From Elusimicrobiota bacterium (lineage in GTDB: Bacteria > Elusimicrobiota > Elusimicrobia > FEN-1173), in NCBI GenBank assembly GCA_016721625.1, contig JADKHR010000001.1:868001-932000 (forward strand): 64,000 nt of DNA, written 5' to 3'. The notes under the pieces were generated by a model, which was given only the letters and a program-made list of their open reading frames with translations, was not told the DNA's origin and made no database searches. Below, one piece after another: positions 8,612 through 17,263 of the stretch. Both the position numbers and the translations under genes were made by a program. Positions within the stretch are counted from its first letter, which is position 1. Each line of letters opens with the position of its first letter.

Positions 8612-9324
8612 GGGTGGGGGAGGAGGGCGCTGACCGCCACGCCGGCCACGATGAGAACCCAGCACCACAGGTCTCGGCTCTTGTGAATACGGGGCAGGAT
8701 GTCCGCCATGCTGATGTAGAGGAACCCCCCCGCCGCGGACCCCAAAAGCACCGCCAAAACGGGCCCGCTGGCCCAGTTCCCCGGGAAAACACCGATCGCC
8801 ACGCCCAGCGGCGTCGCCAGGGCGAGCGCGGCCACCAGCCCCGCGGTCTTCCGGCGGGAATAGCCGGAGTCCAGGAAGAGAGTCGACAGCGTCATGCTGT
8901 CGGAAAATTTATGGGCGATCACGGCGCTCGCCACCGCGAACCCGAGAGCCTGGGAGGAAACGAACGAAAAAGCGATGGCCAGGCCGTCCGCCAACCCGTG
9001 GAGAAAAAGCGCCGCCCAGGCGCCGTATCCCACGCGGTGGACCGCGCAATGTTCTCCCACTTCCCCGCAGGCGTGAACCACGGTGAATTGCTCCGCCGCG
9101 AACAGCGTCACGAGCGCCGCCACCACTGCGATGCCAGTCCCCCGGGAACTGAGGGCCCAGGCCTCCGGAAGAAGGTGCATAAAGGTCATGGCCAGGAGGA
9201 TCCCGCTTCCGAACGCCAACACCCGCCACAAATTGCGTTCCGCCCAGGCTTTTCGGCGAAGGATCACAAACCCGCCGGCCGCTGTCGCCAGCACCGCGAG
9301 AAATGAAAATGAAATCGGTCCCAT
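8608..9324 (-). CDS. ZIP-family divalent metal transporter
   Basis: The 238-residue protein has about eight hydrophobic helices. Helix 2 contains FMHLLPEA. Helix 4 carries LHGLADGLAIAFSF, and helix 5 contains VIAHKFSDSMTL, the positions of the HxxxD/H metal-binding residues of ZIP proteins. A Cys/His-rich loop (VVHACGEVGEHCAVH) lies between helices 3 and 4. Zinc or iron import into the cytoplasm is the usual role. The start ATG shares one base with the msbA stop (TGATG) and its end overlaps thiS, so it is embedded in the operon. Confidence 0.85.
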   Translation of the reverse strand: MGPISFSFLAVLATAAGGFVILRRKAWAERNLWRVLAFGSGILLAMTFMHLLPEAWALSSRGTGIAVVAALVTLFAAEQFTVVHACGEVGEHCAVHRVGYGAWAALFLHGLADGLAIAFSFVSSQALGFAVASAVIAHKFSDSMTLSTLFLDSGYSRRKTAGLVAALALATPLGVAIGVFPGNWASGPVLAVLLGSAAGGFLYISMADILPRIHKSRDLWCWVLIVAGVAVSALLPHP

Positions 9325-11120
9325 CAGCGTTCCAGCATTTGAAGCTCGTAGAGGTGGCGATAAATCCCGTCCGTGGCCAACAGTTCCGCGTGGGTGCCGG
9401 TCTCGGCCACTTTCCCGTGTTCCATCACCACGATGCGGTGGGCGTTTTTGACCGTGGCCAACCGGTGAGCGATCACGAGAGTCGTGCGGTTTTTCATCAA
9501 GCGTTCCACCGCCTCCTGCACCAACCGTTCGGATTGGGCGTCCAGGGCGCTGGTGGCCTCGTCCAACACGAGGATGGGAGGGTTCTTTAAAATGGCCCGG
9601 GCGATGGCCAACCGTTGCTTCTGACCACCCGATAATAAAATGCCCCGCTCGCCGATCATCGTGTCCAAACCCAGGGGTTTGTCCTGGATGAATTCCCAGG
9701 CGTTGGCGGCCTGGGCGGCGGCCATGATCTCCGCTTCCGTGGCCCCCGCCCGGGCGTAGGCGATGTTGGCGCGGATCGTATCGTTAAAGAGGAGCGTCTC
9801 CTGGGTCACGAGCCCGATTTGTTTCCGCAGGCTTTGGAACGTCACCTCCCGAATGTCCCGGCCGTCGATCCGGACAGCGCCCGAAGCGGGGTCATAGAAA
9901 CGCAGGAGCAGGGCGGAGAGCGTGGTTTTGCCCGATCCGGAGGGGCCCACCAACGCCACCACTTCCCCCCGCCGGACCGTCAGGTGAACCCCGTCCAGAA
10001 CCGTGCGCTCGGGTTGGTAGGAAAAACCCACATCGTCAAATTCGATGGCCTTTGTGAAGGCGGGCAAGTCCACGGCGCCGGTCCGTTCCACCACGGTCGG
10101 ACGTTCGTCCATCAATTGGAACATTCGTTCCGCGCCGGAGAAGGCCAACTGGAGCGTGGCATTGGACCGGGAAAAGTTTTTGACGGGCTGGTACATTTGG
10201 AGGGCGCTCCCGATAAAAGCGAAAAAGGCGCCGGTGGTCCAGACGTGGTGAACCACGTCTTTACCGCCGAACCAGAGAATAACCCCCATGCCGAGCGCCC
10301 CCAACATTTCCATCACCGGACTGGAGAGAGATTCCACCCGGGCGTTTTTCATGTATATTTCGAAATAGGCTTGGTTTTCTCGACGGAAACGTTCCCGTTC
10401 GTAATCCTCCCGTTGAAACGCCTTCACGACCGGCGCGCCCACAATGGTTTCTTGGATCAAGGTGTAGAGGTCCGACATTTTGGACTGGCCCTGCCGGGAG
10501 GTTTTTCGAAGACTTTTCCCAAACCGGGCGATGAGGATCCCCGAGAGAGGCAGGAGCGTGAACGCGATCAAAGCGAACTTCCAATGGAGATAGAAAAGGA
10601 ATAACGTCAGGCCCACCACAGTCAGGCCATCGCGAACAATCATCACCGGAATCTTCGTCAGCGCGTTTTGAACCAACTGCCCGTCGTTGGTCAACCGTGC
10701 GATCACCCGGGCGGAATCCGTCCGGGTGAAAAAGTCCATGGACAGGGAATGGATATTGCTGTAAGCCTCATCCCTCAAGCGCCGGACGATGGCGTTGCCG
10801 ATGTAAGCCGTCACAAAATCGTGCACGTAAGAAAGAACGGCCTTCATGAAATACAGGGCGATCAAAAGGAAAACAATCTGGCTTAACATTTGCATGTCGG
10901 CGCTCAGGAGAGCCCGGTCGATCACTTGTTTCAGGATCCACATGGATCCCGCCGTGATGACCGCCACCAGCGCCATGGCGATGAGCGCCAGCACCATCCG
11001 GACCCGATGGGGACGGAAATAGGGAAGAAGCCGTTTCGCCACGGCCGAGGAGGAGACCCCGCGTTGAGCGCCTTCCTGAACCATCCCCTGTCGAAGGGGC
11101 ATCTGAGTGATGCCGCTCAC
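9324..11120 (-). CDS. msbA: Lipid A flippase, ABC exporter MsbA
   Basis: This 598-residue half-transporter has six membrane helices in the first 320 residues. An ATPase domain follows with Walker A GPSGSGKTT, Q-loop VTQETLLF, signature LSGGQKQRLAIARAIL, Walker B ILVLDEATSALD and the switch His in VIAHRL. Location directly after lpxB points to MsbA, which flips lipid A-core across the inner membrane. The GTG start overlaps the lpxB stop (GTGA). General multidrug or peptide exporters have the same architecture, so the assignment rests on context plus family. Confidence 0.88.
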   Translation of the reverse strand: MSGITQMPLRQGMVQEGAQRGVSSSAVAKRLLPYFRPHRVRMVLALIAMALVAVITAGSMWILKQVIDRALLSADMQMLSQIVFLLIALYFMKAVLSYVHDFVTAYIGNAIVRRLRDEAYSNIHSLSMDFFTRTDSARVIARLTNDGQLVQNALTKIPVMIVRDGLTVVGLTLFLFYLHWKFALIAFTLLPLSGILIARFGKSLRKTSRQGQSKMSDLYTLIQETIVGAPVVKAFQREDYERERFRRENQAYFEIYMKNARVESLSSPVMEMLGALGMGVILWFGGKDVVHHVWTTGAFFAFIGSALQMYQPVKNFSRSNATLQLAFSGAERMFQLMDERPTVVERTGAVDLPAFTKAIEFDDVGFSYQPERTVLDGVHLTVRRGEVVALVGPSGSGKTTLSALLLRFYDPASGAVRIDGRDIREVTFQSLRKQIGLVTQETLLFNDTIRANIAYARAGATEAEIMAAAQAANAWEFIQDKPLGLDTMIGERGILLSGGQKQRLAIARAILKNPPILVLDEATSALDAQSERLVQEAVERLMKNRTTLVIAHRLATVKNAHRIVVMEHGKVAETGTHAELLATDGIYRHLYELQMLER

Positions 11121-12223
11121 GCCGCCTCCTTCAAAATGGCCTCGGCCGCGCGAACCGCCGCGCCGGGTCCGCCAAGTTTCTCTCGAAGCGCCAAGAGCTG
11201 TTTTCGCACCGCCCGACGCTCCGGGGGGTTCGACAAAAGGGCCCGAAGGGCCCCCGCCAGTTTTTCCGGCGTCGCTTGGGATTGAATGAATTCGGGCATG
11301 AGCGTTTTCCCGGCCAAAATGTTCGGCATGGCGATGTTCTTGACCCGGACCAGGAGCCGAGCTAACGCGTAGGTTAGCCCGCTGGTTTTATAGGCCACCA
11401 CGGTGGGAAGGCCCAATAGCGCGTTCTCTAGGGTGGCCGTGCCGGAACAAGCCAGCGCCACATCCACCCCCCGCCGCCAACCGTAGTTTTCGTCCCGAAC
11501 CATTTCCAAAAGAAAAGGGCGCCGCCGGGGAACATTGAGGAACCCATCGTAGAACCCGTTCGCCAGGGTCGGTGCGGCGAAAAGAACAAAGCGCGAAGAC
11601 GAAGGAAGGAGTTCCGCCGCCTTTAAAAAAACCGGAAGAAGCCGCCGAACCTCGCCGGGACGGCTCCCCGGCAGGAGACCCACCACGGGTTCGACCCGCA
11701 TCGGAGCCTCCCCCTCCGCCGCCGGCAAAACGTCCAGCAGGGGATGCCCCACGAAGGTCACCGGAACGCCCGCCTCGCGGTACAGGGGTTCCTCGAAAGG
11801 GAAGATCACCAGCATGCGGTCCACGCATTGTTTCAAGGCCTGTATCCGCCCTGGACGGCTGGCCCAGACCTGGGGGCTCACGAAATAACAGACCCGGCTC
11901 CCCGCCGCTTTGGCCGCGCGGGCCACATGCCGGTTGAACCCATAGAAGTCCGTCGGGACGACGACGTCGGGTTTGAATTCCGCCAGAGCGGGGCGGAGGA
12001 CCCGGTTCAAAAAATTCAGAAAAAACGGGACCTTTTTGATCGGCTCCAAAAAGCCCATGACGCTTTGGGACACCAGGTCCCCCAGCCAACGGTCGGCGAT
12101 TTTTTGGAGGGCCGGTCCGCCGGCGGCGAGAATTTCCGCTCCGCGGGATTTGGCTTCCGCCGCCACCCGAGCCGCGTGCTGATCTCCCGAGGGGTCTCCC
12201 GCGACGAACAGGATTCGCGGCAT
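11117..12223 (-). CDS. lpxB: Lipid-A-disaccharide synthase LpxB
   Basis: LpxB (GT19) joins UDP-2,3-diacylglucosamine and lipid X into the beta-1,6 tetraacyl disaccharide. The 368-residue protein starts PRILFVAGDPSGDQHAA, has DFYGFN and SPQVWASRPGRI, the VGHPLLD segment, GLLPGSRPGEV, and the nucleotide-binding ACSGTATLE followed by VVAYKTS. These are all family landmarks. ATG 12223 shares one base with the upstream oxidoreductase stop (TGATG); upstream in-frame sequence is a shadow of that gene. Confidence 0.96.
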   Translation of the reverse strand: MPRILFVAGDPSGDQHAARVAAEAKSRGAEILAAGGPALQKIADRWLGDLVSQSVMGFLEPIKKVPFFLNFLNRVLRPALAEFKPDVVVPTDFYGFNRHVARAAKAAGSRVCYFVSPQVWASRPGRIQALKQCVDRMLVIFPFEEPLYREAGVPVTFVGHPLLDVLPAAEGEAPMRVEPVVGLLPGSRPGEVRRLLPVFLKAAELLPSSSRFVLFAAPTLANGFYDGFLNVPRRRPFLLEMVRDENYGWRRGVDVALACSGTATLENALLGLPTVVAYKTSGLTYALARLLVRVKNIAMPNILAGKTLMPEFIQSQATPEKLAGALRALLSNPPERRAVRKQLLALREKLGGPGAAVRAAEAILKEAA

Positions 12224-13215
12224 CAGAGGGAATGAAGACTCATGGATTTTCGGATCTCCAACGCCAGCTCCAGGGCGTCCCGCCCATGGGTCCCCCCCAC
12301 CAGCGGCGGCTTCCCGTCCCGAACGCATTGGAGGAAATGACGAAGCTCGGTTTCGAGTGGATCCTTTTTTTCCAGCCGCGGCCGCTGTATCGCCACGTCC
12401 AACAAACTCCGAATCGGGTCGTGCTTTTTCCGGTAAATTTTCAAACTCCGTTCCGAGTAATCCAGGGACATGTAGGCGTCTTTTTGAAAAACGCGGATCT
12501 TCCGGAACTTTTTCAAACTGACCCGGCTGGCCGAAATATCCGCCCGGCAACCCCTCGAAAAGAACAGCGTGGCCTTCACGATGTCTTCCTGGTTGGACAG
12601 AACCCGCCCGCCCACCGCGTCCAAGCGGACCACCTTGTCCTGGGCCAGCGCCAAAACGATGTCCAGGTCGTGGATCATGAGGTCCAACACAACGCTCACG
12701 TTGGCCACCCGCGGATCGTAGGGCCCGAGCCGCGAGGCTTCGATGAAAAGGGGATCCTTGGCCTGCCTCGCCATTTCCACCACGGCGGGGTTGAACCGTT
12801 CGATGTGGCCCACCTGAAGGACCAAATTTTTCTCTCGTGCGAGGGATATAATGTCTTCGGCCTCTTCCACCCGCTCGGTGAGCGGCTTTTCCACAAAACA
12901 GTGCCAGCCCCGCTCCAAAAAAGACCGGGCCAAGGCGTGGTGCGCGGGGGTAGGCGCGGCGATCACCACCGCCCGGGTCTCCGGTGGAAATTCGTCGGCG
13001 GTGCGGAAAGCCGGGGCCCCGTGGGCTTTCCCCAGTTCGCGGGCTTTCTCTAAATTCAAATCGGCGATTCCCACCAGGCGAGCGGGCCCGAGAGTGGACA
13101 AAATGCGCGCGTGGTGGCGGCCCATCTGCCCCACGCCGACAACACCTATGGGCACCCGTTCCGATTCAGGGACGGACGGTTCTTGAACCACCGGGGCCTT
13201 GCCGAAAAGCCTCAC
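12223..13215 (-). CDS. Gfo/Idh/MocA-family oxidoreductase inside the lipid A operon
   Basis: This 330-residue NAD(P)-dependent sugar dehydrogenase-like protein has a Rossmann motif VVGVGQMGRHHARIL near residue 25, then VIAAPT and the diagnostic EKPL motif. Further on come VGHIERFNP and the DLMIHDLDIVLAL segment with the catalytic-region His. The start is GTG 13215, overlapping the lpxI stop by 4 bp. Its position between lpxI and lpxB suggests that it acts on UDP-GlcNAc-derived lipid A precursors. GnnA, which oxidises the 3-OH of UDP-GlcNAc for amide-linked lipid A, belongs to this family, but the usual partner aminotransferase GnnB is not in the window. Assignment to GnnA is therefore only a hypothesis. 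Confidence 0.85.
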   Translation of the reverse strand: MRLFGKAPVVQEPSVPESERVPIGVVGVGQMGRHHARILSTLGPARLVGIADLNLEKARELGKAHGAPAFRTADEFPPETRAVVIAAPTPAHHALARSFLERGWHCFVEKPLTERVEEAEDIISLAREKNLVLQVGHIERFNPAVVEMARQAKDPLFIEASRLGPYDPRVANVSVVLDLMIHDLDIVLALAQDKVVRLDAVGGRVLSNQEDIVKATLFFSRGCRADISASRVSLKKFRKIRVFQKDAYMSLDYSERSLKIYRKKHDPIRSLLDVAIQRPRLEKKDPLETELRHFLQCVRDGKPPLVGGTHGRDALELALEIRKSMSLHSL

Positions 13216-14021
13216 TTTTTTTCCTTTATTCCCATCACCACCAGTCCGGCCTCCTGGGCGCCCTTTAAAAACGCCTCTCGATCGAACAACAGGGTTTTCC
13301 CCGCCTCCACCACCAGCACGGCCGCCCGGGCCGCGATGAGGGATTCCAACGTGCCCTGCCCGATGACGGGGACATCGAAGCGGATGTCCTGACGGGGTTT
13401 GGCCACCTTGGCCGCGGTGAACCCCGGGGCGAAGGCCCCCGCCCGTCGGATACAGGCGTCCGTCCCCTCCATGGCTTCCACGGCCAAGACGGCCCGGTCC
13501 TTCACGCACACGGTCTGCCCCAGGTCCAAACCCGCGATGGCCTTGGCGGTGGCAAACCCGAACTCCATGTCGCGTTTTTGTTCCCCGGTGGGCCGAACCG
13601 AGGTCATGGGCCCCTCGGGGGCCAGCCGGTCGGCGAGATAAGTCGTGGAGGGCAAAAAGCGGATGCCGTGTTTGGCGAACTCTTCCGCCACGGCGCCTAA
13701 AATCGTATCGGTCTTTTTATTGGGAAGCAGGGCCAAAATCTTAACCGCCGTGGCGTCCAAATGCCGGAGGTCGAAGATGCTCACGTGCTTCACCTGTCCG
13801 GCCATGACGGCTTCCTCGGCCCCGGCCTCTTTCAAAATCTCGATGGTGCGTTTAATCTGCCCCAACTTCATCCAATGAAGAGAGTCCACGAGACCCGCCA
13901 ACGCCGGGTCGGTTTCCCCCTCGATGGCCGCCGCCACCACGGACCGGCCCTGCCGACGGGCTTCCTGGGCCAACAACAGCGGGAATTGCCCGTTGCCGGC
14001 CACGAGCCCAAGGGGTTTCAT
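13212..14021 (-). CDS. lpxI: UDP-2,3-diacylglucosamine pyrophosphatase LpxI
   Basis: LpxI hydrolyses UDP-2,3-diacylglucosamine to lipid X, replacing LpxH in many non-enterobacterial diderms. The 269-residue sequence has the N-terminal GLVAGNGQFPLLLA, LGQIKRTIEIL, MAGQVKH, and the C-terminal DUF1009 block with KPRQDIRFDVPVIGQGT, which includes the catalytic Asp. It lies 19 bp after lpxA. No lpxH was seen in the window. Confidence 0.95.
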   Translation of the reverse strand: MKPLGLVAGNGQFPLLLAQEARRQGRSVVAAAIEGETDPALAGLVDSLHWMKLGQIKRTIEILKEAGAEEAVMAGQVKHVSIFDLRHLDATAVKILALLPNKKTDTILGAVAEEFAKHGIRFLPSTTYLADRLAPEGPMTSVRPTGEQKRDMEFGFATAKAIAGLDLGQTVCVKDRAVLAVEAMEGTDACIRRAGAFAPGFTAAKVAKPRQDIRFDVPVIGQGTLESLIAARAAVLVVEAGKTLLFDREAFLKGAQEAGLVVMGIKEKK

Positions 14022-14040
14022 GCGAAGGGGTGGGAAACGA

Positions 14041-14865
14041 TTAAGCGGGACTCTCGTCCGACTCGCCGGCGGATTTCGCCGCCGGGCGGCAGAGCCCCCG
14101 GGCCCCGGTGTTCCGGAGGAATGCCACGAAGGTGTCCACCTCTGGAAAACGCGGCCCCTGGTCGATCTTCGCCACGGCCTCCGCCAGGGAGAGCCCCGAG
14201 GCGAAGAGCGTCCGGTACGCCGCTTTGAGGGCGCTTAGAGTTTCGCGGGAAAGACCCCGACGGCGAAGGCCCACCAGGTTCAACCCCACGATCTTCGCGC
14301 GGTTCCCGTGGGTGGTGCAGAAGGGGGCCACGTCATTGACCACCATGGAAGCCCCGCCGATCATGGCGCCGGCGCCGATCCGAACAAACTGGTGGACCGC
14401 CGATAGGCCGCCAAAAAAAGCGCCCGGCCCGACCTCCACATGCCCGGCCAGGGTCGCCAGGTTGGCCATGATGATCCCGTCCGATAAAACGCAGTCATGT
14501 GCCACATGGCAATAGGCCATGATCAAGCAATTCGAACCCACCTTGGTGATCCCCGTGGCCGAGGTGCCCCGATGAATGGTGACGCATTCCCGGACCGTGG
14601 TCCGGGCGCCGATCTCCACCCGGGTTTTTTCCCCCTTAAATTTCAGGTCCTGGGGTTCGGTGCCAACAAAAGCGTGAGGATGGAACCGGCAAGCCTCCCC
14701 CACCGTGGCGTATTCCACGACGCCATGGGGCCCGACCCAACAACGGTCCCCCAACTCCACCTCGGGCCCGATCACGGCGAAGGGCCCGATCTCGACCCCC
14801 GCGCCGAGTTTGGCCGTCGGGTGGACGATGGCCGTGGGATGGACCCGCGTTTCCGCCGAAGACAT
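14041..14865 (-). CDS. lpxA: UDP-N-acetylglucosamine acyltransferase LpxA
   Basis: LpxA transfers a 3-hydroxyacyl chain from ACP to UDP-GlcNAc, the first lipid A step. The 274-residue protein is a left-handed beta-helix of hexapeptide repeats. It conserves the QDLKFKGE loop, TIHRGT, the catalytic His in CHVAHDC, and the His residues of LAGHVEVG and AVHQFVRIG. It also keeps GLRRRGLS in the C-terminal helical part. The last ~15 residues (Lys/Ser/Glu-rich) extend beyond the usual end. Its ATG shares one base with the fabZ stop. Confidence 0.96.
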   Translation of the reverse strand: MSSAETRVHPTAIVHPTAKLGAGVEIGPFAVIGPEVELGDRCWVGPHGVVEYATVGEACRFHPHAFVGTEPQDLKFKGEKTRVEIGARTTVRECVTIHRGTSATGITKVGSNCLIMAYCHVAHDCVLSDGIIMANLATLAGHVEVGPGAFFGGLSAVHQFVRIGAGAMIGGASMVVNDVAPFCTTHGNRAKIVGLNLVGLRRRGLSRETLSALKAAYRTLFASGLSLAEAVAKIDQGPRFPEVDTFVAFLRNTGARGLCRPAAKSAGESDESPA

Positions 14866-15323
14866 CAGGGTTTCGCCTCTTTGTCCACGATGGCGAACAT
14901 GAATTCCGCCTCCGTCACCAGTTCGCCCGCGACGAACGCCTCCCCCTTGGCTTTCCCAACCCGCCCCGGCCGGAGGATCTCCACCTTCAGTTCCAACTGG
15001 TCCCCTGGAACAACGGGTTTTCGGAACTTCACTTTGTCGATTCCCATGAAGAAGGCCAGCTTGGATTTGTTCTCCGGCTTCTCCAAGAAAAGAACGCAGG
15101 CGGTCTGGGCCATGGCTTCGACGATCAAAACGCCGGGCATGATGGGCCGCCCCGGGAAATGGCCCTGAAAAAACGGCTCGTTGCCGGAGACGGACTTAAA
15201 CCCCGTGATCTTTTTGTCCGCCTCCACAATGACGGCCTTGTCCACCATCAAGATCGGGTAACGGTGGGGGATGGCGTTCAGTATGTCGACGGTGTTTAAC
15301 GTGCGGGGCGTGGCGCTGTCCAT
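14865..15323 (-). CDS. fabZ: (3R)-hydroxyacyl-ACP dehydratase FabZ
   Basis: FabZ dehydrates hydroxyacyl-ACP in fatty acid elongation and competes with LpxA for 3-hydroxyacyl-ACP. The 152-residue hotdog protein has the catalytic His in IPHRYPILMVDK, GHFPGRPIMPGV, and the catalytic Glu in LIVEAMAQTA. GGAGG lies about ten bases before the ATG. It sits in the conserved lpxC-fabZ-lpxA order; the LpxC-FabZ fusion seen in some phyla is not present here. Confidence 0.96.
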   Translation of the reverse strand: MDSATPRTLNTVDILNAIPHRYPILMVDKAVIVEADKKITGFKSVSGNEPFFQGHFPGRPIMPGVLIVEAMAQTACVLFLEKPENKSKLAFFMGIDKVKFRKPVVPGDQLELKVEILRPGRVGKAKGEAFVAGELVTEAEFMFAIVDKEAKP

Positions 15324-15340
15324 GGGGAGAGACCTCCGGG

Positions 15341-16249
15341 TTAGTAAGTCGAAGCGATGGGTTCCGAAACGGGGGCGGCTTCGCCGGCCATTTGGGCGGC
15401 GAGCTGTTTGACCAAATTCACGTTGTGCCCGTGCCCCACGCGGGACGCTTTGATGCGCGCCTTGAGCGGGAGGCCCAATAGAAATAAATCGCCGATGAGG
15501 TCCAGGGTCTTGTGGCGGACGAACTCGTCGGGATAGCGGAGCGACTTCTCTTTGTTATGGATACGGTCCATCCCCACCACCACGGCGTTGCTCAAGGATC
15601 CGCCCTTGGCCAACCCCTGGCGTTTGAGCGCCTCCACTTCGTAGTCGAAACAAAACGTTCGGGCCCGGGCGATTTCGTTGAGATAATTCTCCCGCGTGAG
15701 CGTGAATTCCCGCCTCTGTTCGCCGATCAAAGGATGTTTGAAATCGATGATGGTTTCCAAAATCAGCTCCTCCGCCGGCTGGACTTCGTAAAACGTTTCC
15801 CCCGCCCGATAGACCAAAGGGTCCGGTTGAAAAAACCGCCGGGGTTCCGCCAATTCCGAGAGGCCCGCCTTGAGCAAAACCTCCCAAAAAGGAAGCGCGC
15901 TCCCGTCGGCCACCGGGGGCTCGTTGGCGTTCACTTCCACCACCAGGTTGTCGATGCCCAAGCCGTAGAGCGCGGACAGCACGTGCTCCACCGTGTGAAC
16001 CCGGGCCTCGTGATTTTTTTCGCCATCGAGGCTCAGCGTGGTGCCTCGGATGACGCTGGAGACGATTCGGTGGTGGGCCGGCAAACTCGGCCGGCCGGGG
16101 AGGTCCGTCCGCACGAACACCACGCCGTGATTGGCCGGGGCGGGTTTAAAAATGAGATGGCATTTGTTTCCGGTGTGAAGCCCGATGCCTTTATAGACGG
16201 CCTCCTGGGCGATGGTGCGCTGGGGCTCTCCGGTCGAAAATATTTTCAT
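15341..16249 (-). CDS. lpxC: UDP-3-O-acyl-N-acetylglucosamine deacetylase LpxC
   Basis: LpxC is the zinc-dependent committed step of lipid A synthesis. The 302-residue protein has the YKGIGLHTG start region and the zinc-binding His in HTVEHVLSALYGLGIDN. Further landmarks are the DGSALPF loop, LSNAVVV, the second zinc site RHKTLDLIGDLFLLG, and the general-acid His in GHGHNVN. Its ATG overlaps the lpxD stop by 4 bp (ATGA). Confidence 0.97.
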   Translation of the reverse strand: MKIFSTGEPQRTIAQEAVYKGIGLHTGNKCHLIFKPAPANHGVVFVRTDLPGRPSLPAHHRIVSSVIRGTTLSLDGEKNHEARVHTVEHVLSALYGLGIDNLVVEVNANEPPVADGSALPFWEVLLKAGLSELAEPRRFFQPDPLVYRAGETFYEVQPAEELILETIIDFKHPLIGEQRREFTLTRENYLNEIARARTFCFDYEVEALKRQGLAKGGSLSNAVVVGMDRIHNKEKSLRYPDEFVRHKTLDLIGDLFLLGLPLKARIKASRVGHGHNVNLVKQLAAQMAGEAAPVSEPIASTY

Positions 16250-17256
16250 AAGAATTTCTTCCTCAGGTTCTTGATTTCCTCAAAAAGTTTGGGCAGTCGC
16301 CGAATGGACGCCAACATTTTCATCTCATCTTGAATGGGTTGGGCCGGGGTTCCCCAAATCACCTGGTTGGGTTTCACGTCGTGGGAAATGCCGCTCCGCG
16401 CCGCGGCCACCACGTTGTCTCCAATGGAAATGTGCCCCACCACTCCCACCTGGGCGGCTAAAACCACATTTTTTCCTATTTTCGTCGATCCGGCCACGCC
16501 CGTCAAGGCGGCCACCAAGCCGTTCTCGCCGATTTCAACGCCGTGGGCCAGCTGGACAAGGTTGTCGATCTTGGTCCCCCGCCCGATCCGCGTCACCCCC
16601 ACCCCTCCGCGATCGATGGTCGCGTTGGCCTGGACCTCCACATCGTCTTCGATAACCACCGTCCCGATCTGTGGGATTTTCAATTGCCGCCCCCCGGCCG
16701 GGGTGAACCCAAAACCATCTCCGCCGATCACAACGCCGGGTTGAAAAACACAACGGTTACCCACTGTGACCCGTTCCCGGAACGTGACGTGGGGGTACAC
16801 CAGACAGTCCGCCCCGATGGCCGTGTCAAAGCCCACATAAACTTGGGCGTATAAAATCGTGTTGTCGCCCACCGAAGCGCCCTCTTCGATGACCGTGTGG
16901 GCGCCCACTGTGACGTTATTTCCGATCTTTGCCGTGGGCGCAATCACGGCCGTGGGGTGGATGCCCCCGGGCCGCCGCGTTCGTTCCCGGTCCAAAATAT
17001 CGAGAACCGCCGCCCACCCCTGGGAAGGATTCTTCAGCGCGATGGCCGCCCGTCCCTCGGTTTCCACGTCGGGAGAAACGATCACCGCTCCCGCCTTCGT
17101 GGTGGCGAGCTGGGACCGGTACTTTGGGTTCGCCAGAAAGGTGATATCCTCCGGCCCCGCCTCTCCCAACCCCGCCGCCCCGCGGATCACCACGGAGCCG
17201 TCCCCGCGAAGGATCCCCCCCACTTTTTCCGAAATTTCGGCCAGCGTCAGTTTCAT
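16246..17256 (-). CDS. lpxD: UDP-3-O-(3-hydroxyacyl)glucosamine N-acyltransferase LpxD
   Basis: LpxD adds the N-linked hydroxyacyl chain. The 336-residue protein begins with the small uridine-binding domain (GDGSVVIRGAAGLGEA, PEDITFLANPKY) and continues as a left-handed beta-helix with the catalytic His in NLVQLAHGVEIG and VVGHISIGDNV. The C-terminal RRLPKLFEEIKNLRKKF is a short amphipathic helix. GAGGAG precedes the ATG. Seven bases separate it from the ompH stop, reproducing the conserved skp-lpxD linkage. Confidence 0.96.
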   Translation of the reverse strand: MKLTLAEISEKVGGILRGDGSVVIRGAAGLGEAGPEDITFLANPKYRSQLATTKAGAVIVSPDVETEGRAAIALKNPSQGWAAVLDILDRERTRRPGGIHPTAVIAPTAKIGNNVTVGAHTVIEEGASVGDNTILYAQVYVGFDTAIGADCLVYPHVTFRERVTVGNRCVFQPGVVIGGDGFGFTPAGGRQLKIPQIGTVVIEDDVEVQANATIDRGGVGVTRIGRGTKIDNLVQLAHGVEIGENGLVAALTGVAGSTKIGKNVVLAAQVGVVGHISIGDNVVAAARSGISHDVKPNQVIWGTPAQPIQDEMKMLASIRRLPKLFEEIKNLRKKFL

Positions 17257-17263
17257 AAAGGTT

